Assembly: GCA_002102825.1 (NCBI GenBank)
Contig: DABJ01000038.1
Span: 1-10,289, forward strand
DNA: 10,289 nucleotides
Reading direction: 5' to 3'
From: Candidatus Gastranaerophilales bacterium HUM_12
GTDB taxonomy: Bacteria > Cyanobacteriota > Vampirovibrionia > Gastranaerophilales > Gastranaerophilaceae
Every line of letters begins with the position of its first letter. The stretch's first letter is position 1. Shown here piece by piece: positions 1 through 5,786 of this stretch. Under the pieces are notes generated by a model. That model was not told where the DNA came from, did no database searches, and saw only the letters and a program-made list of their open reading frames with translations. A program made the position numbers and the translations under genes.

Positions 1-84
1 AATGCAATTTCAACAGAAATAGATGCAGTTAAGAAAGTAATTTCAAAGAACGTAGAATCAAGTTTCAAAACATTCAATGCCTAG
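1..84 (+). CDS. C-terminal end of an unidentified plus-strand gene (partial)
   Basis: Frame 1 is open from the first base to a TAG at 82-84, while the other two plus frames hit stops within the first 35 bases. It gives 27 residues, beginning NAISTEIDAVKKVISKNVES and ending FKTFNA. The spacing of hydrophobic and charged residues suggests an amphipathic helix, as in phasin-like or other helical proteins, but the piece is too short to name. It is the only supported plus-strand gene inside the window and converges on trkH. A plus-strand terminator lies about 190 bp downstream, with repeat DNA in between. That this is the end of a real gene is likely; its function is unknown. Confidence 0.6.
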   Translation, partial: NAISTEIDAVKKVISKNVESSFKTFNA

Positions 85-87
85 GAA

Positions 88-140
88 GTAGCTATGCCAC
101 CAACCATTTTGAGATTTGAGAGATAAATGAATAATTGTTA
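88..140 (+). repeat. Solitary diverged copy of the ~60-bp intergenic repeat
   Basis: Positions 88-129 align without gaps to the third unit of the array at 5123-5164. By hand, 32 of 42 positions match, including the core ACCAACCAT and the closing GATAAATG at the same offset. It lies directly after the stop codon of the partial plus-strand gene. The second half of the inner palindrome (ATGGT) is lost here. Confidence 0.7.
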
Positions 141-145
141 AATGG

Positions 146-190
146 GGTGAAACCCTCACCCTACCCCTCTCCCTTTAAAAATGGCGAGGG
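146..190. repeat. GC-rich double hairpin in AT-rich surroundings
   Basis: Two small inverted repeats stand side by side: GGTGA (146-150) with TCACC (156-160), and CCCTC (165-169) with GAGGG (186-190), the second extended by CC/GG across one mismatch. The C-rich composition differs sharply from the flanks and resembles the short CCCTC/GAGGG palindromes dispersed in many bacterial genomes. The preceding AATGGGGTGAAA recurs at 5302-5313. No T-tract follows on either strand, so it is unlikely to be an intrinsic terminator. Confidence 0.45.
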
Positions 191-273
191 AAAATAAAAA
201 AAAATAACAACTAAGACAAATAATAAACAAAAAAAATAATAAAATTTCCTTTCCCTTTTTCCTATTGATTTTC

Positions 274-302
274 AACGACTCGTAAAACAGTCGTTTTTTT
301 TT
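274..302 (+). terminator. Intrinsic terminator, plus strand
   Basis: A perfect 7-bp stem, AACGACT (274-280) with AGTCGTT (289-295), and an 8-nt loop are followed by an uninterrupted T run to 302. On the minus strand the hairpin is preceded by A's and followed by no T-tract, so it works for plus-strand transcription only. The likely client is the gene ending at 84. Confidence 0.85.
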
Positions 303-309
303 GCACTGG

Positions 310-331
310 GCAGAGGTTGAAAGGCGGAGCC
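310..331 (+). repeat. Short dispersed repeat, inverted partner at 5816-5837
   Basis: This 22-nt stretch consists of GCAGAG, TGAAAGGC and GAGCC separated by two and one variable bases. It matches the reverse complement of 5816-5837 at 19 of 22 positions. Both copies lie in gene-free DNA next to other shared elements. Confidence 0.55.
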
Positions 332-341
332 GTAGCTGTTT

Positions 342-408
342 AATACGAGGGGCAGGAACCAAATATTGATCAATACGAAGTCGATGTCGTAATCTCTGGT
401 ACTTGGAA
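342..408 (+). repeat. Palindrome-ended dispersed repeat (copy 1 of the ATTACGA family)
   Basis: The element opens with AATACGAGG, closes its palindrome with GTCGTAATCT, and continues to ACTTGGAA at 408. The same order of blocks occurs at 5699-5776. The ends AATACGA (342-348) and TCGTAAT (387-393) are complementary apart from one base. The form TTACGAGG...CGACGTCGTAATCT resembles a short repeat class dispersed in many bacterial intergenic regions. It lies just past the trkH stop codon. Confidence 0.6.
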
Positions 409-430
409 CAATTATTTATCCTCTTGTCAA

Positions 431-1897
431 TTATCTTTTAACTGTCCAGAAGTCCTTATGAAACAAAACTAAGAATGGAATAATTTCTAAACGACCAACT
501 AACATATTAAAAATTAAAATAATTTTTGATAGATCTTTTAGAGTGGCATAGCTTCCCATCGGGCCAATTGCCGGTTCCAGTGTCGGACCAATATCTCCGA
601 TAGATGAAATTGAAGAGCTTAAACCAATCAAGCTATCTTGCTCTGTTACAGTTAAAATAACTGCAGTTAACACCCATAAACCAAAGAAACAAAGAGCAAA
701 AAATATTGTCTGTCTGATTACATCTGGTGCTACAACCTTATTGTCAATTTTTATTGATAAAACTGCTTTTGGGTGAAGAATTTTATACAATTCGTTTTTC
801 ATATATTTGAAAATCAAAATCCAACGAGTCATCTTCAATCCACCACCGGCAGAACCCGAACAAGAACTCATAAACATTGTGATAAACAAAATAACTTTTG
901 CATCATACGTCCAGAGTGAAAAATCTTCACTTGCACTACCGGTTGAAGTTGCAAGTGACAAAACTTGATATAAAGAAGCTGTTATAGAGTGGAAAAATGA
1001 AAAGTGCTGTCTAAAAAATAGGACAAATGCGACAATCAATGACAAAATAATGATTGAAGATGTATAAACTCTAAATTCTTCGCTCTTCCAAAACAAAGAG
1101 AGTTTTCTTTTTGTAATAACGCGGGATTGAAGTACAAAACTTGAACCCGCAATAAACATAAAAAATATAACTATCCAATTGATTAAGTTTGAGTGATAAC
1201 CAAATATACTCAACGCGTTTGGAGAAAAACCTCCGGCTGAAAGGGTTGAAAGAGCATTACAAATTGAATCAAACGGGTGCATTCCGGCAATCATCAAACA
1301 CCCTGCACAAGCGATTGTCAATCCGGCATACACAATCCATAATGCAGATGCGGTATTCCTAATTCTTGGAGTGAATTTGTCTTCAGTTGGTCCAGGTGTT
1401 TCAGCGAAGAACATTTGACGACCGGCAACTGCAAACTGTGGCAAAATTGCTACGAATAATACGATAATTCCCATACCTCCTAACCACTGAGTAAACGATC
1501 TCCAAAAAATTAAAGAATGCGGATAAGCATAGTTTTGAAAGATGGTAGCTCCGGTTGTCGTAATACCGGAAACCGCTTCAAACAACGAATCTACAAAACT
1601 GAATTCATAAAACAAATACGGAATAGCTGCTATAAAACCAAATGACAACCATGATAAAGTCACTACCATCAAGGCTTCGGAACGTTTAATGTCATTCAAG
1701 GACTCCGATGCGGAGGTAGTTTTGATAACTTTTTTCAGTAGCATTCCAATAAATAAAGCTAAAAAACCCGCAGTAGTGAAAGGCAAAATTGAATGGTGTT
1801 CGTGATAGAAAAAAGCCACCAAAATAGGAATAAAAGTAACTATTCCGATATCTTTCAATATTAAACTTAATGCACTTGATATATAGTTTAATCGCAT
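431..1897 (-). CDS. trkH: TrkH-type potassium uptake channel subunit
   Basis: The 488-residue product is a normal-length TrkH/KtrB-superfamily membrane protein, the pore subunit for K+ entry across the inner membrane. All four pore loops with their conserved glycines are visible: GITTTGAT (111-118), STLSAGGFS (217-225), ATSTGSA (316-322) and SSIGDIGP (431-438). The gate-region stretch MFMSSCSGSAGGGLKMTR (341-358) and the C-terminal MLVGRLEIIPFLVLF (465-479) are family hallmarks. The start ATG lies 4 bp beyond the trkA stop, with an AAGG ribosome binding site inside the end of trkA, so the two are translationally close. It is the last gene of the operon. I see no clear minus-strand terminator between its stop and the repeats at 342-408. 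The assignment is secure; K+ rather than Na+/K+ specificity is inferred from the glycines and the TrkA partner. Confidence 0.95.
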   Translation of the reverse strand: MRLNYISSALSLILKDIGIVTFIPILVAFFYHEHHSILPFTTAGFLALFIGMLLKKVIKTTSASESLNDIKRSEALMVVTLSWLSFGFIAAIPYLFYEFSFVDSLFEAVSGITTTGATIFQNYAYPHSLIFWRSFTQWLGGMGIIVLFVAILPQFAVAGRQMFFAETPGPTEDKFTPRIRNTASALWIVYAGLTIACAGCLMIAGMHPFDSICNALSTLSAGGFSPNALSIFGYHSNLINWIVIFFMFIAGSSFVLQSRVITKRKLSLFWKSEEFRVYTSSIIILSLIVAFVLFFRQHFSFFHSITASLYQVLSLATSTGSASEDFSLWTYDAKVILFITMFMSSCSGSAGGGLKMTRWILIFKYMKNELYKILHPKAVLSIKIDNKVVAPDVIRQTIFFALCFFGLWVLTAVILTVTEQDSLIGLSSSISSIGDIGPTLEPAIGPMGSYATLKDLSKIILIFNMLVGRLEIIPFLVLFHKDFWTVKR

Positions 1898-1901
1898 AAT
1901 C

Positions 1902-3242
1902 TTATACTACCTTAAAATAATCCTTAATTCGTTGAGCATTTTCAGCTTTTGTAAAAATAATTAAAATATCGTGAATTTTCATTGTTGTATCTCCTTTAGG
2001 AATAATAACTTGATTTTTCCTTTGGATAACGCCAATGATTGCAGGTGCAGGAAATCTCAAATCCATAATTTTCTTAGAATCAAAGTCTTCCTTAACCAAA
2101 ATTTCAAGAACTTCTGCTTCTCCTTGTTCAACCGTTGCAAGAATGTCAACATCATTTTCGTCTAAGTCGTTCTTAACTTCGTTGATAGCAGATGTCTTTG
2201 GAGAAACCGCAATATCAATACCGACTTTTTCAAAAAGAGGGATATTTAATACCTTAGAAACTCTTGAAATAACACGTTTTACTCCCAATTGTTTAACAAG
2301 AAGTGAACATAAAAGATTTCTTTCATCATTATTTGTAACAGAGATTACAACATCACTTGAACCGATTTCTTCTTCGTCTAAAAGTTTTAGGTTTGTACCG
2401 TCACCGTTTATTACGAGAGCTTTTTGAAGTTCTTGTGCCAAGAATTCGCATCTTTCGTAGTTCATTTCAATGATTTTAGTCTTGATTTTCATATCTTCAA
2501 GACTTTTAGCTAACATATAGCCAACACTTCCGCCACCGATAATCGCAACGGTCTTAACCTGTTCTTTTTCGTGGAAGAAAGTACCTGCCAGAATGTCTAA
2601 AGAATGGGAAGTACCCATGAAAATCAACTTATCTTCTGCATTGATTTCAGTTAAACCATTTGGAATAAACAGTAAATCATCACGTTTTATACCAACGATA
2701 ATTGTGTCTCTAGTAAAACCGCAATCTTTAACCATTTTTCCAACGATTGGTGAATTCGGGCGAACTTTGTATTCAAGTAAGCGAGCTTTACCGTCTGCAA
2801 AGTTTTCAACATCAAGTGCGTGAGCAACTGTTACAATTCGAAAAATTTCTTGTGTTAAAAGTTCTTCAGGCCAAATAACATAATCAATGAAGAAGTCTTC
2901 AAGGTAATCAGTCGCTTTGTCAAGTTCCATTGCATTACGATATTCTTCTTTTGACACAAAACATATTGTTCGAATTCCGCTAATTTTTTTTGCCGAAAGA
3001 CAAGAAACGATGTTTGCTTCATCTAAAGTAGTACATGCGATAAACACATCAGAATTCATAATATCGGCGGCCTTCAATATTTTTATATCGGAAGCATTAC
3101 CTTGAACAAAGCTAATATCCAGTTTGTCAAATTCTTCAGTTCTGTTTTCTTCTTTATCAATGACAGTGATATCGTGGTCTTCAAAAAATTCTGTAGCCAA
3201 AAGACAACCGACTTCTGTCGCACCGTAAATTACAATTTTCAT
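1902..3242 (-). CDS. trkA: TrkA, two-RCK-domain regulator of K+ uptake
   Basis: The 446-residue cytosolic protein is built as RCK_N-RCK_C-RCK_N-RCK_C, the full-length TrkA layout. It forms a ring on the TrkH dimer and controls gating in response to bound nucleotides. The second Rossmann half has an intact dinucleotide motif, IIGGGSVG (234-241), with an acidic residue after the next strand (IIEM, 257-260). The first half has GATEVG (7-12), in which the middle glycine of GxGxxG is replaced by threonine, although the acidic VIDKEE (27-32) is kept. Nucleotide binding by the first half may therefore be altered; this is inference. RCK_C parts cover about 150-220 and 375-446. The start lies 7 bp after the stop of the upstream yggT, and the ribosome binding site is weak (AGGG or GGTG), suggesting coupled translation. 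Confidence 0.95.
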   Translation of the reverse strand: MKIVIYGATEVGCLLATEFFEDHDITVIDKEENRTEEFDKLDISFVQGNASDIKILKAADIMNSDVFIACTTLDEANIVSCLSAKKISGIRTICFVSKEEYRNAMELDKATDYLEDFFIDYVIWPEELLTQEIFRIVTVAHALDVENFADGKARLLEYKVRPNSPIVGKMVKDCGFTRDTIIVGIKRDDLLFIPNGLTEINAEDKLIFMGTSHSLDILAGTFFHEKEQVKTVAIIGGGSVGYMLAKSLEDMKIKTKIIEMNYERCEFLAQELQKALVINGDGTNLKLLDEEEIGSSDVVISVTNNDERNLLCSLLVKQLGVKRVISRVSKVLNIPLFEKVGIDIAVSPKTSAINEVKNDLDENDVDILATVEQGEAEVLEILVKEDFDSKKIMDLRFPAPAIIGVIQRKNQVIIPKGDTTMKIHDILIIFTKAENAQRIKDYFKVV

Positions 3243-3249
3243 ACACCAA

Positions 3250-3540
3250 TTACCCTATTATTCCGAGAATTTGGAACAAGAATACTGCACCATACAAAAC
3301 TACGTTTCTCAATACAATCAAAACAAGAGTTGCAACAATAGGCGATAAATCAAACATTCCAAATGGGGGAATAAATTTTCTAAATAAATCTAAATATAAA
3401 TCAACAGATGTTTTTAACCCTTTTAAAATAGGGTTTTCCCAGTTAACAGGGAACCAAGTCAACAAACATCTTACAAATATCATCATTAAATAAATATAAA
3501 AGCAATTTGCAATAGCTTGAATAATTTTAATTGCTATCAT
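3250..3540 (-). CDS. yggT: YggT/Ycf19-family small membrane protein (first paralogue)
   Basis: A 96-residue protein with two membrane segments (about 8-27 and 66-92) joined by the family signature: RCLLTWFPVNWENP (24-37), a DLYLDLFRKFIPP stretch (47-59) and DLSPIVA (64-70). YggT proteins occur widely in bacteria, cyanobacteria and plastids and are linked to division, membrane organisation or osmotic stress, but no precise biochemical role is settled. The start ATG overlaps the end of the second yggT gene by 14 bp and is preceded by GAGAGGA at good spacing. It sits directly upstream of trkA in the operon. A link to ion or osmotic homeostasis is only suggested by that neighbourhood. Confidence 0.88.
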   Translation of the reverse strand: MIAIKIIQAIANCFYIYLMMIFVRCLLTWFPVNWENPILKGLKTSVDLYLDLFRKFIPPFGMFDLSPIVATLVLIVLRNVVLYGAVFLFQILGIIG

Positions 3541-3880
3541 CTTTCTTGTCCTCTCTTTTTTCCTCGTTCATTTTTTGCATGAATTCTTCCGGAGTTATTA
3601 CAACGATTTTAGGCTCATCTTTTTTATAAAATTTATCATAAAGTTTTCTCAACCCCATTGATAATATTCCTGCAACAAGCATCGTGATTACAGGAGAAAA
3701 AGATATATCCATAATTGGAGGGATTAAATAAAATCCTGCTCCGACAAACAAATAATGAAACAATGGATAATCAGGATTTATATTCGGAACCCATGATAAA
3801 ACACAGGCTCCAAGTATAAAATATAAATACAAATTTAGAATTTTATCTAAAAATATAATAAGTTTAGCACCAAACTTCAT
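3527..3880 (-). CDS. Second YggT-family membrane protein with charged C-terminal tail
   Basis: A 117-residue relative of the downstream YggT. It keeps the YggT plan: membrane segment (about 15-30) ending in ACVLSWVPNINPDYP (25-39), then FYLIPPIMDISFSPVI (50-65) and a second hydrophobic stretch (about 62-77). The usual LLTWFP and DLSP blocks are diverged to VLSWVP and DISFSP. After the second segment comes a hydrophilic tail (79-117) rich in K, D and E that the other copy lacks. The start at 3880 is chosen because AGAGG lies 9 nt upstream and it clears the mtnP stop by 13 bp. An upstream ATG at 3958 would overlap mtnP by 65 bp and lacks homology. The two yggT genes probably arose by tandem duplication. 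Confidence 0.82.
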   Translation of the reverse strand: MKFGAKLIIFLDKILNLYLYFILGACVLSWVPNINPDYPLFHYLFVGAGFYLIPPIMDISFSPVITMLVAGILSMGLRKLYDKFYKKDEPKIVVITPEEFMQKMNEEKREDKKDDSN

Positions 3881-3893
3881 TAAAAATAACCTC

Positions 3894-4694
3894 TTATAAA
3901 TCAAGTTTAGTTGAATGAGAACATTCACAATGAGCTTGTTCTGCCGGAATATTTTCAATCATAGTGAATAATAAAGATTTTAAATTAGCCAAATTATTAT
4001 TAAATACTTTAATAACTGCATCATGCGAAACCGGAGGAACATCTCCTACCAAGCCTGCATCATAATCAGTAATCAATGAAATATTCAACGGACACATATT
4101 CATCTCCATAACAAGATAAGCTTCAGGAAATGCTGTCATATTGATAACTTGCCAACCTTGTTTTGTGAAGAATGCTGATTCTGCTTTTGTTGAAAATCTT
4201 GGACCGTTAATAACAACAACAGTTCCTGATTCGTGTACCGGAATACCAAGTTTCTTAGCGGTATCAACAGCAAGTTTTCTCAATTCCGGACAATAAGTAT
4301 CTGCAGGTGATGGGTGTTGAACAACAGGTCCTTCAAAGAATGTTGTTTTTCTTCCATCTGTCCAATCAACAAATTGGTCGCAAATTACAAAATCTCCCGG
4401 TTTAACTTCTTTTTGCAAGCTACCTGCAGCGCATGGTGAGATAACTCTCTTACAACCTAAGTGTTTCATTGCCCATACGTTAGCTCTAAAGTTAACTAAA
4501 TGAGGCGGAATAGAATGGTGTCTTCCGTGGCGAGGCATAAAAGCAACTCTGTGATTCCCGATTTTACCCAAGAAAACACTGTCACTAGTTTTGCCATAAG
4601 GTGTTTCAACTTCAATTTCTTCAATGTTTTCTAAGAAACTGTAAAAACCCGAACCACCAAATACACCGATATCTGCTTTATCAAGTATTTCCAT
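3894..4694 (-). CDS. mtnP: S-methyl-5'-thioadenosine phosphorylase
   Basis: The 266-residue enzyme belongs to the PNP/MTAP phosphorylase family, which splits methylthioadenosine with phosphate into adenine and methylthioribose-1-phosphate in purine and methionine salvage. Visible family motifs are the phosphate-binding GGSGFY (13-18) and PRHGR (54-58), then VNFRANVWA (67-75), NGPRFSTKAES (163-173) and NMTAFPEA (185-192). TDYD (209-212) carries the two aspartates that favour 6-aminopurine (adenine) substrates. The Pseudomonas-type methylthioinosine enzymes have other residues there, so MTA is the preferred call. A CEC pair (256-258) near the C-terminus matches the CxC found in many bacterial and archaeal members. 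A GGAG ribosome binding site precedes the ATG by about 10 nt. It is the first gene of the operon that ends with trkH. No other methionine-salvage gene is in view. Confidence 0.93.
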   Translation of the reverse strand: MEILDKADIGVFGGSGFYSFLENIEEIEVETPYGKTSDSVFLGKIGNHRVAFMPRHGRHHSIPPHLVNFRANVWAMKHLGCKRVISPCAAGSLQKEVKPGDFVICDQFVDWTDGRKTTFFEGPVVQHPSPADTYCPELRKLAVDTAKKLGIPVHESGTVVVINGPRFSTKAESAFFTKQGWQVINMTAFPEAYLVMEMNMCPLNISLITDYDAGLVGDVPPVSHDAVIKVFNNNLANLKSLLFTMIENIPAEQAHCECSHSTKLDL

Positions 4695-4849
4695 ATTTTC
4701 TAATCTCCAAGTCTAACTACGATACACACTCTTTTATAGAGTAAGAATAAAGTAATTCTACAATACAAAAGAATAATTTTCAAACCATAAACAAATCTTC
4801 ACAAAGAATTTGTCTCTGATAAAATAATTGAAATTTCGAAATAACAATA
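4695..4849 (-). promoter_or_regulatory. AT-rich 5' leader of mtnP
   Basis: This 155-bp stretch contains no credible gene. It holds two small hairpins, ACTCT/AGAGT (4728-4732 with 4738-4742) and ACAAAT/ATTTGT (4791-4796 with 4808-4813). A TATAAA (4733-4738 on the minus strand) might be an internal -10, but no good -35 lies 16-19 bp upstream. It would be read through if RNA polymerase passes the terminator at 4849-4879. Confidence 0.4.
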
Positions 4850-4879
4850 AAAAAACAAACGGACAAGAAAGAACCGTCT
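4849..4879 (-). terminator. Terminator-like hairpin upstream of mtnP
   Basis: On the minus strand AGACGG (4879-4874) pairs with CCGTTT (4862-4857), including one G-U pair, around an 11-nt loop. T7 follows at 4855-4849. The stem is short and only half G/C, so termination may be partial. It directly follows the closing helix of the candidate RNA and shares base 4879 with the wobble extension of that helix. Confidence 0.55.
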
Positions 4880-4957
4880 CATCGGCAAACAGCTTTACTA
4901 TCAAAAGGATTAACCTTTAGGAACTTTTATTGTTCCCGAGCTTGAACCTTAACCGAT
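4850..4957 (-). ncRNA. Candidate structured small RNA or attenuating leader, family unknown
   Basis: The predicted start site of the promoter at 4964-4993 is A4957. The RNA would then open with AUCGG (4957-4953), which pairs exactly with CCGAU (4885-4881) and closes a domain of about 77 nt. Inside are two adjacent hairpins: GGAAC/GUUCC (4936-4932 with 4924-4920, loop AAUAAAA) and AAAGG/CCUUU (4918-4914 with 4908-4904, loop UUAAU). A terminator-like hairpin with T7 follows. That order (promoter, helix-closed domain, terminator, 150-nt leader, gene) fits either a small RNA of about 108 nt or a cis attenuator of mtnP. I compared it by memory with SAM, preQ1, c-di-GMP, fluoride, T-box, SRP and tmRNA patterns and found no convincing match. 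Structure was read by eye; no folding energy was calculated. Confidence 0.45.
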
Positions 4958-4963
4958 AACTCT

Positions 4964-4993
4964 ATTATACCATACGAAGTCAAAATCCGTCAA
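4964..4993 (-). promoter_or_regulatory. Sigma70-type promoter of the mtnP-yggT-yggT-trkA-trkH operon
   Basis: On the minus strand TTGACG (4993-4988) and a perfect TATAAT (4969-4964) are 18 bp apart, with TGG just before the -10 giving an extended element. The start would be near A4957. The upstream edge touches the first unit of the repeat array: the TT of the -35 lies within AAGGTG, the sequence that leads into both arrays. Confidence 0.8.
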
Positions 4994-5275
4994 GGTGCTA
5001 CGCACGTAGTTATGTTACCAACCATGGTTGGCTTTGTAAGACTGCTGATAATGAAAAACGCACGTAGTTATGTTACCAACAATGGTGGAACTTTGTAAGA
5101 CTGCTGATAATGAAAAACGCACGTAGTTTTGCTACCAACCATGGTGAACTTTGTATGATAAATGTATTAAGGGGCTACGCACGTAGTTATGTTACCAACA
5201 ACGGTGGGCTTTGTATGGCTACTGATAATGGGGCGCACATAGTTTCGCTACCAACAATGTTGGGTAACAGCTTTG
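4992..5275 (+). repeat. Tandem array of five ~58-bp palindromic repeat units
   Basis: Units begin with GCACGTAG (GCACATAG in the last) at 5002, 5060, 5119, 5179 and 5235, so the period is 56-60 bp. A full unit runs GCACGTAG, TTATGTTACCAACCATGGTT, GGCTTTGTA and then a variable linker such as AGACTGCTGATAATGAAAAAC. The first unit holds a perfect 14-bp palindrome CCAACCATGGTTGG (5018-5031). Units 1 and 4 are led by CTAC, making CTACG-CA-CGTAG. Periods are not multiples of three throughout and frames are interrupted, so this is non-coding DNA even though units 3 and 4 happen to read open on the plus strand. No unit-to-spacer alternation of the CRISPR kind is seen. From 5276 to 5371 I see no feature beyond the recurrence of AATGGGGTGAAA at 5302-5313. 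Confidence 0.85.
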
Positions 5276-5371
5276 AAGTCTATAGGCGTTTACAAGGCAC
5301 TAATGGGGTGAAAGGTGAAAAGGGAGTGGAGAATTGTTCATTACGTTTTAATTTATTTTCTCTAATGTGTC

Positions 5372-5416
5372 CACCCCTTGTGGGAGGACCGAAATCTTTG
5401 ATTTCGAGGAGGGGTG
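5372..5416. repeat. Long interrupted palindrome
   Basis: An inner perfect hairpin, CGAAATC (5390-5396) with GATTTCG (5400-5406) and loop TTT, sits inside an outer 7-bp stem, CACCCCT (5372-5378) with AGGGGTG (5410-5416). The left arm has an 11-nt bulge and the right arm 3 nt. No T-tract follows on either strand, so it is more likely a dispersed palindromic element than a terminator. Confidence 0.65.
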
Positions 5417-5482
5417 TCATTACGAACGGTATAATTAATAATTCCGTCATACTGAGGGAACAACGTGACCGAAGTATCTCAT
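5417..5482 (+). repeat. Partial ATTACGA repeat followed by a GTCAT-ACTGAGGG repeat
   Basis: TCATTACGA at 5417-5425 matches the left end of the element at 5699-5776 but has no TCGTAAT partner close by. Next comes CCGTCATACTGAGGG (5444-5458), then GACCGAAGTATCTCAT ending at 5482. The last 14 bases (5469-5482) are repeated exactly in inverted orientation at 5787-5800. The form TCAT-CTGAG...CGAAG-ATCTC resembles a short repeat class seen between genes of many bacteria. Confidence 0.5.
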
Positions 5483-5523
5483 AACTTTCTTTGTTCACTT
5501 TTTCTTTTTGTTTTCGATGCAAA

Positions 5524-5640
5524 AAGGTGCTACGCACGTAGTTTCGCTACCAACCATGGTGAAACTTGTATGATAAATGTATTAAGGGGCTACGCACGTA
5601 GCTTTGTTACCGGCAATGGTAAAATTGGGAAATATTCTAA
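5524..5640 (+). repeat. Second array: duplicated two-unit block of the ~60-bp repeat
   Basis: Units begin at 5534 and 5594, exactly 60 bp apart and each 415 bp downstream of units 3 and 4 of the first array (5119, 5179). Unit 5534 is almost identical to unit 5119, including the linker TATGATAAATGTATTAAGGGG; they differ at only a few bases. Both CTACGCACGTAG palindromes are intact. The lead-in AAGGTGCTACGCACGTAGT (5524-5542) is identical to the one opening the first array at 4992-5010. Confidence 0.85.
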
Positions 5641-5698
5641 AGAAAATTACTTAAATGGAACGAGTTATCAGAGGCTTTGCCCCCGAACCCCTAATAAT

Positions 5699-5776
5699 GT
5701 CATTACGAGGAGAATTATTTCCCACAGAGTACAATTTATCATACAAAGCGACGTCGTAATCTTTGACACTTGGAAA
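5699..5776 (+). repeat. Palindrome-ended dispersed repeat (copy 2 of the ATTACGA family)
   Basis: The ends ATTACGA (5702-5708) and TCGTAAT (5754-5760) are perfectly complementary, and the tail continues to ACTTGGAA (5776) as in copy 1 at 342-408. The interior differs in sequence and is about ten bases longer than in copy 1. Nothing suggests a gene. The DNA before it (5641-5698) shows no feature I can support. Confidence 0.6.
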
Positions 5777-5786
5777 TTCTGAGTTA

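Noticed and set aside
274..302. Bidirectional terminator also serving trkH
   Set aside because: On the minus strand the hairpin is preceded by A's and followed by GAAAATC, with no T-tract.
156..362. Minus-strand open frame of 68 codons downstream of trkH
   Set aside because: It runs through the terminator hairpin, a poly-A/T stretch and repeat pieces; the K- and F-rich composition reflects base composition, not a protein.
3881..3958. Longer start for the second YggT at 3958
   Set aside because: It would overlap mtnP by 65 bp, adds 26 residues with no family similarity, and the AGAGG site belongs to the ATG at 3880.
4850..4957. SAM, preQ1, fluoride, or c-di-GMP riboswitch, or SRP/tmRNA gene
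   Set aside because: Short lookalikes occur (GCCGATGA, GGTTCAAGCT), but the conserved core blocks of these families are absent or out of order.
5280..5537. Minus-strand open frame of 85 codons
   Set aside because: It lies across the palindrome and repeats, has no ribosome binding site, and its peptide looks like translated repeat DNA.
4992..5640. CRISPR array
   Set aside because: Units are similar over their whole length, with no constant repeat alternating with unique spacers, and no cas genes are near.
5110..5782. Plus-strand open frames reading repeated peptides such as ARSFATNHGELCMINVLRGY
   Set aside because: They arise because some repeat units happen to be 60 bp apart. Other units of the same array are spaced 58, 59 and 56 bp, breaking the frame, and there is no ribosome binding site or coding-like composition.
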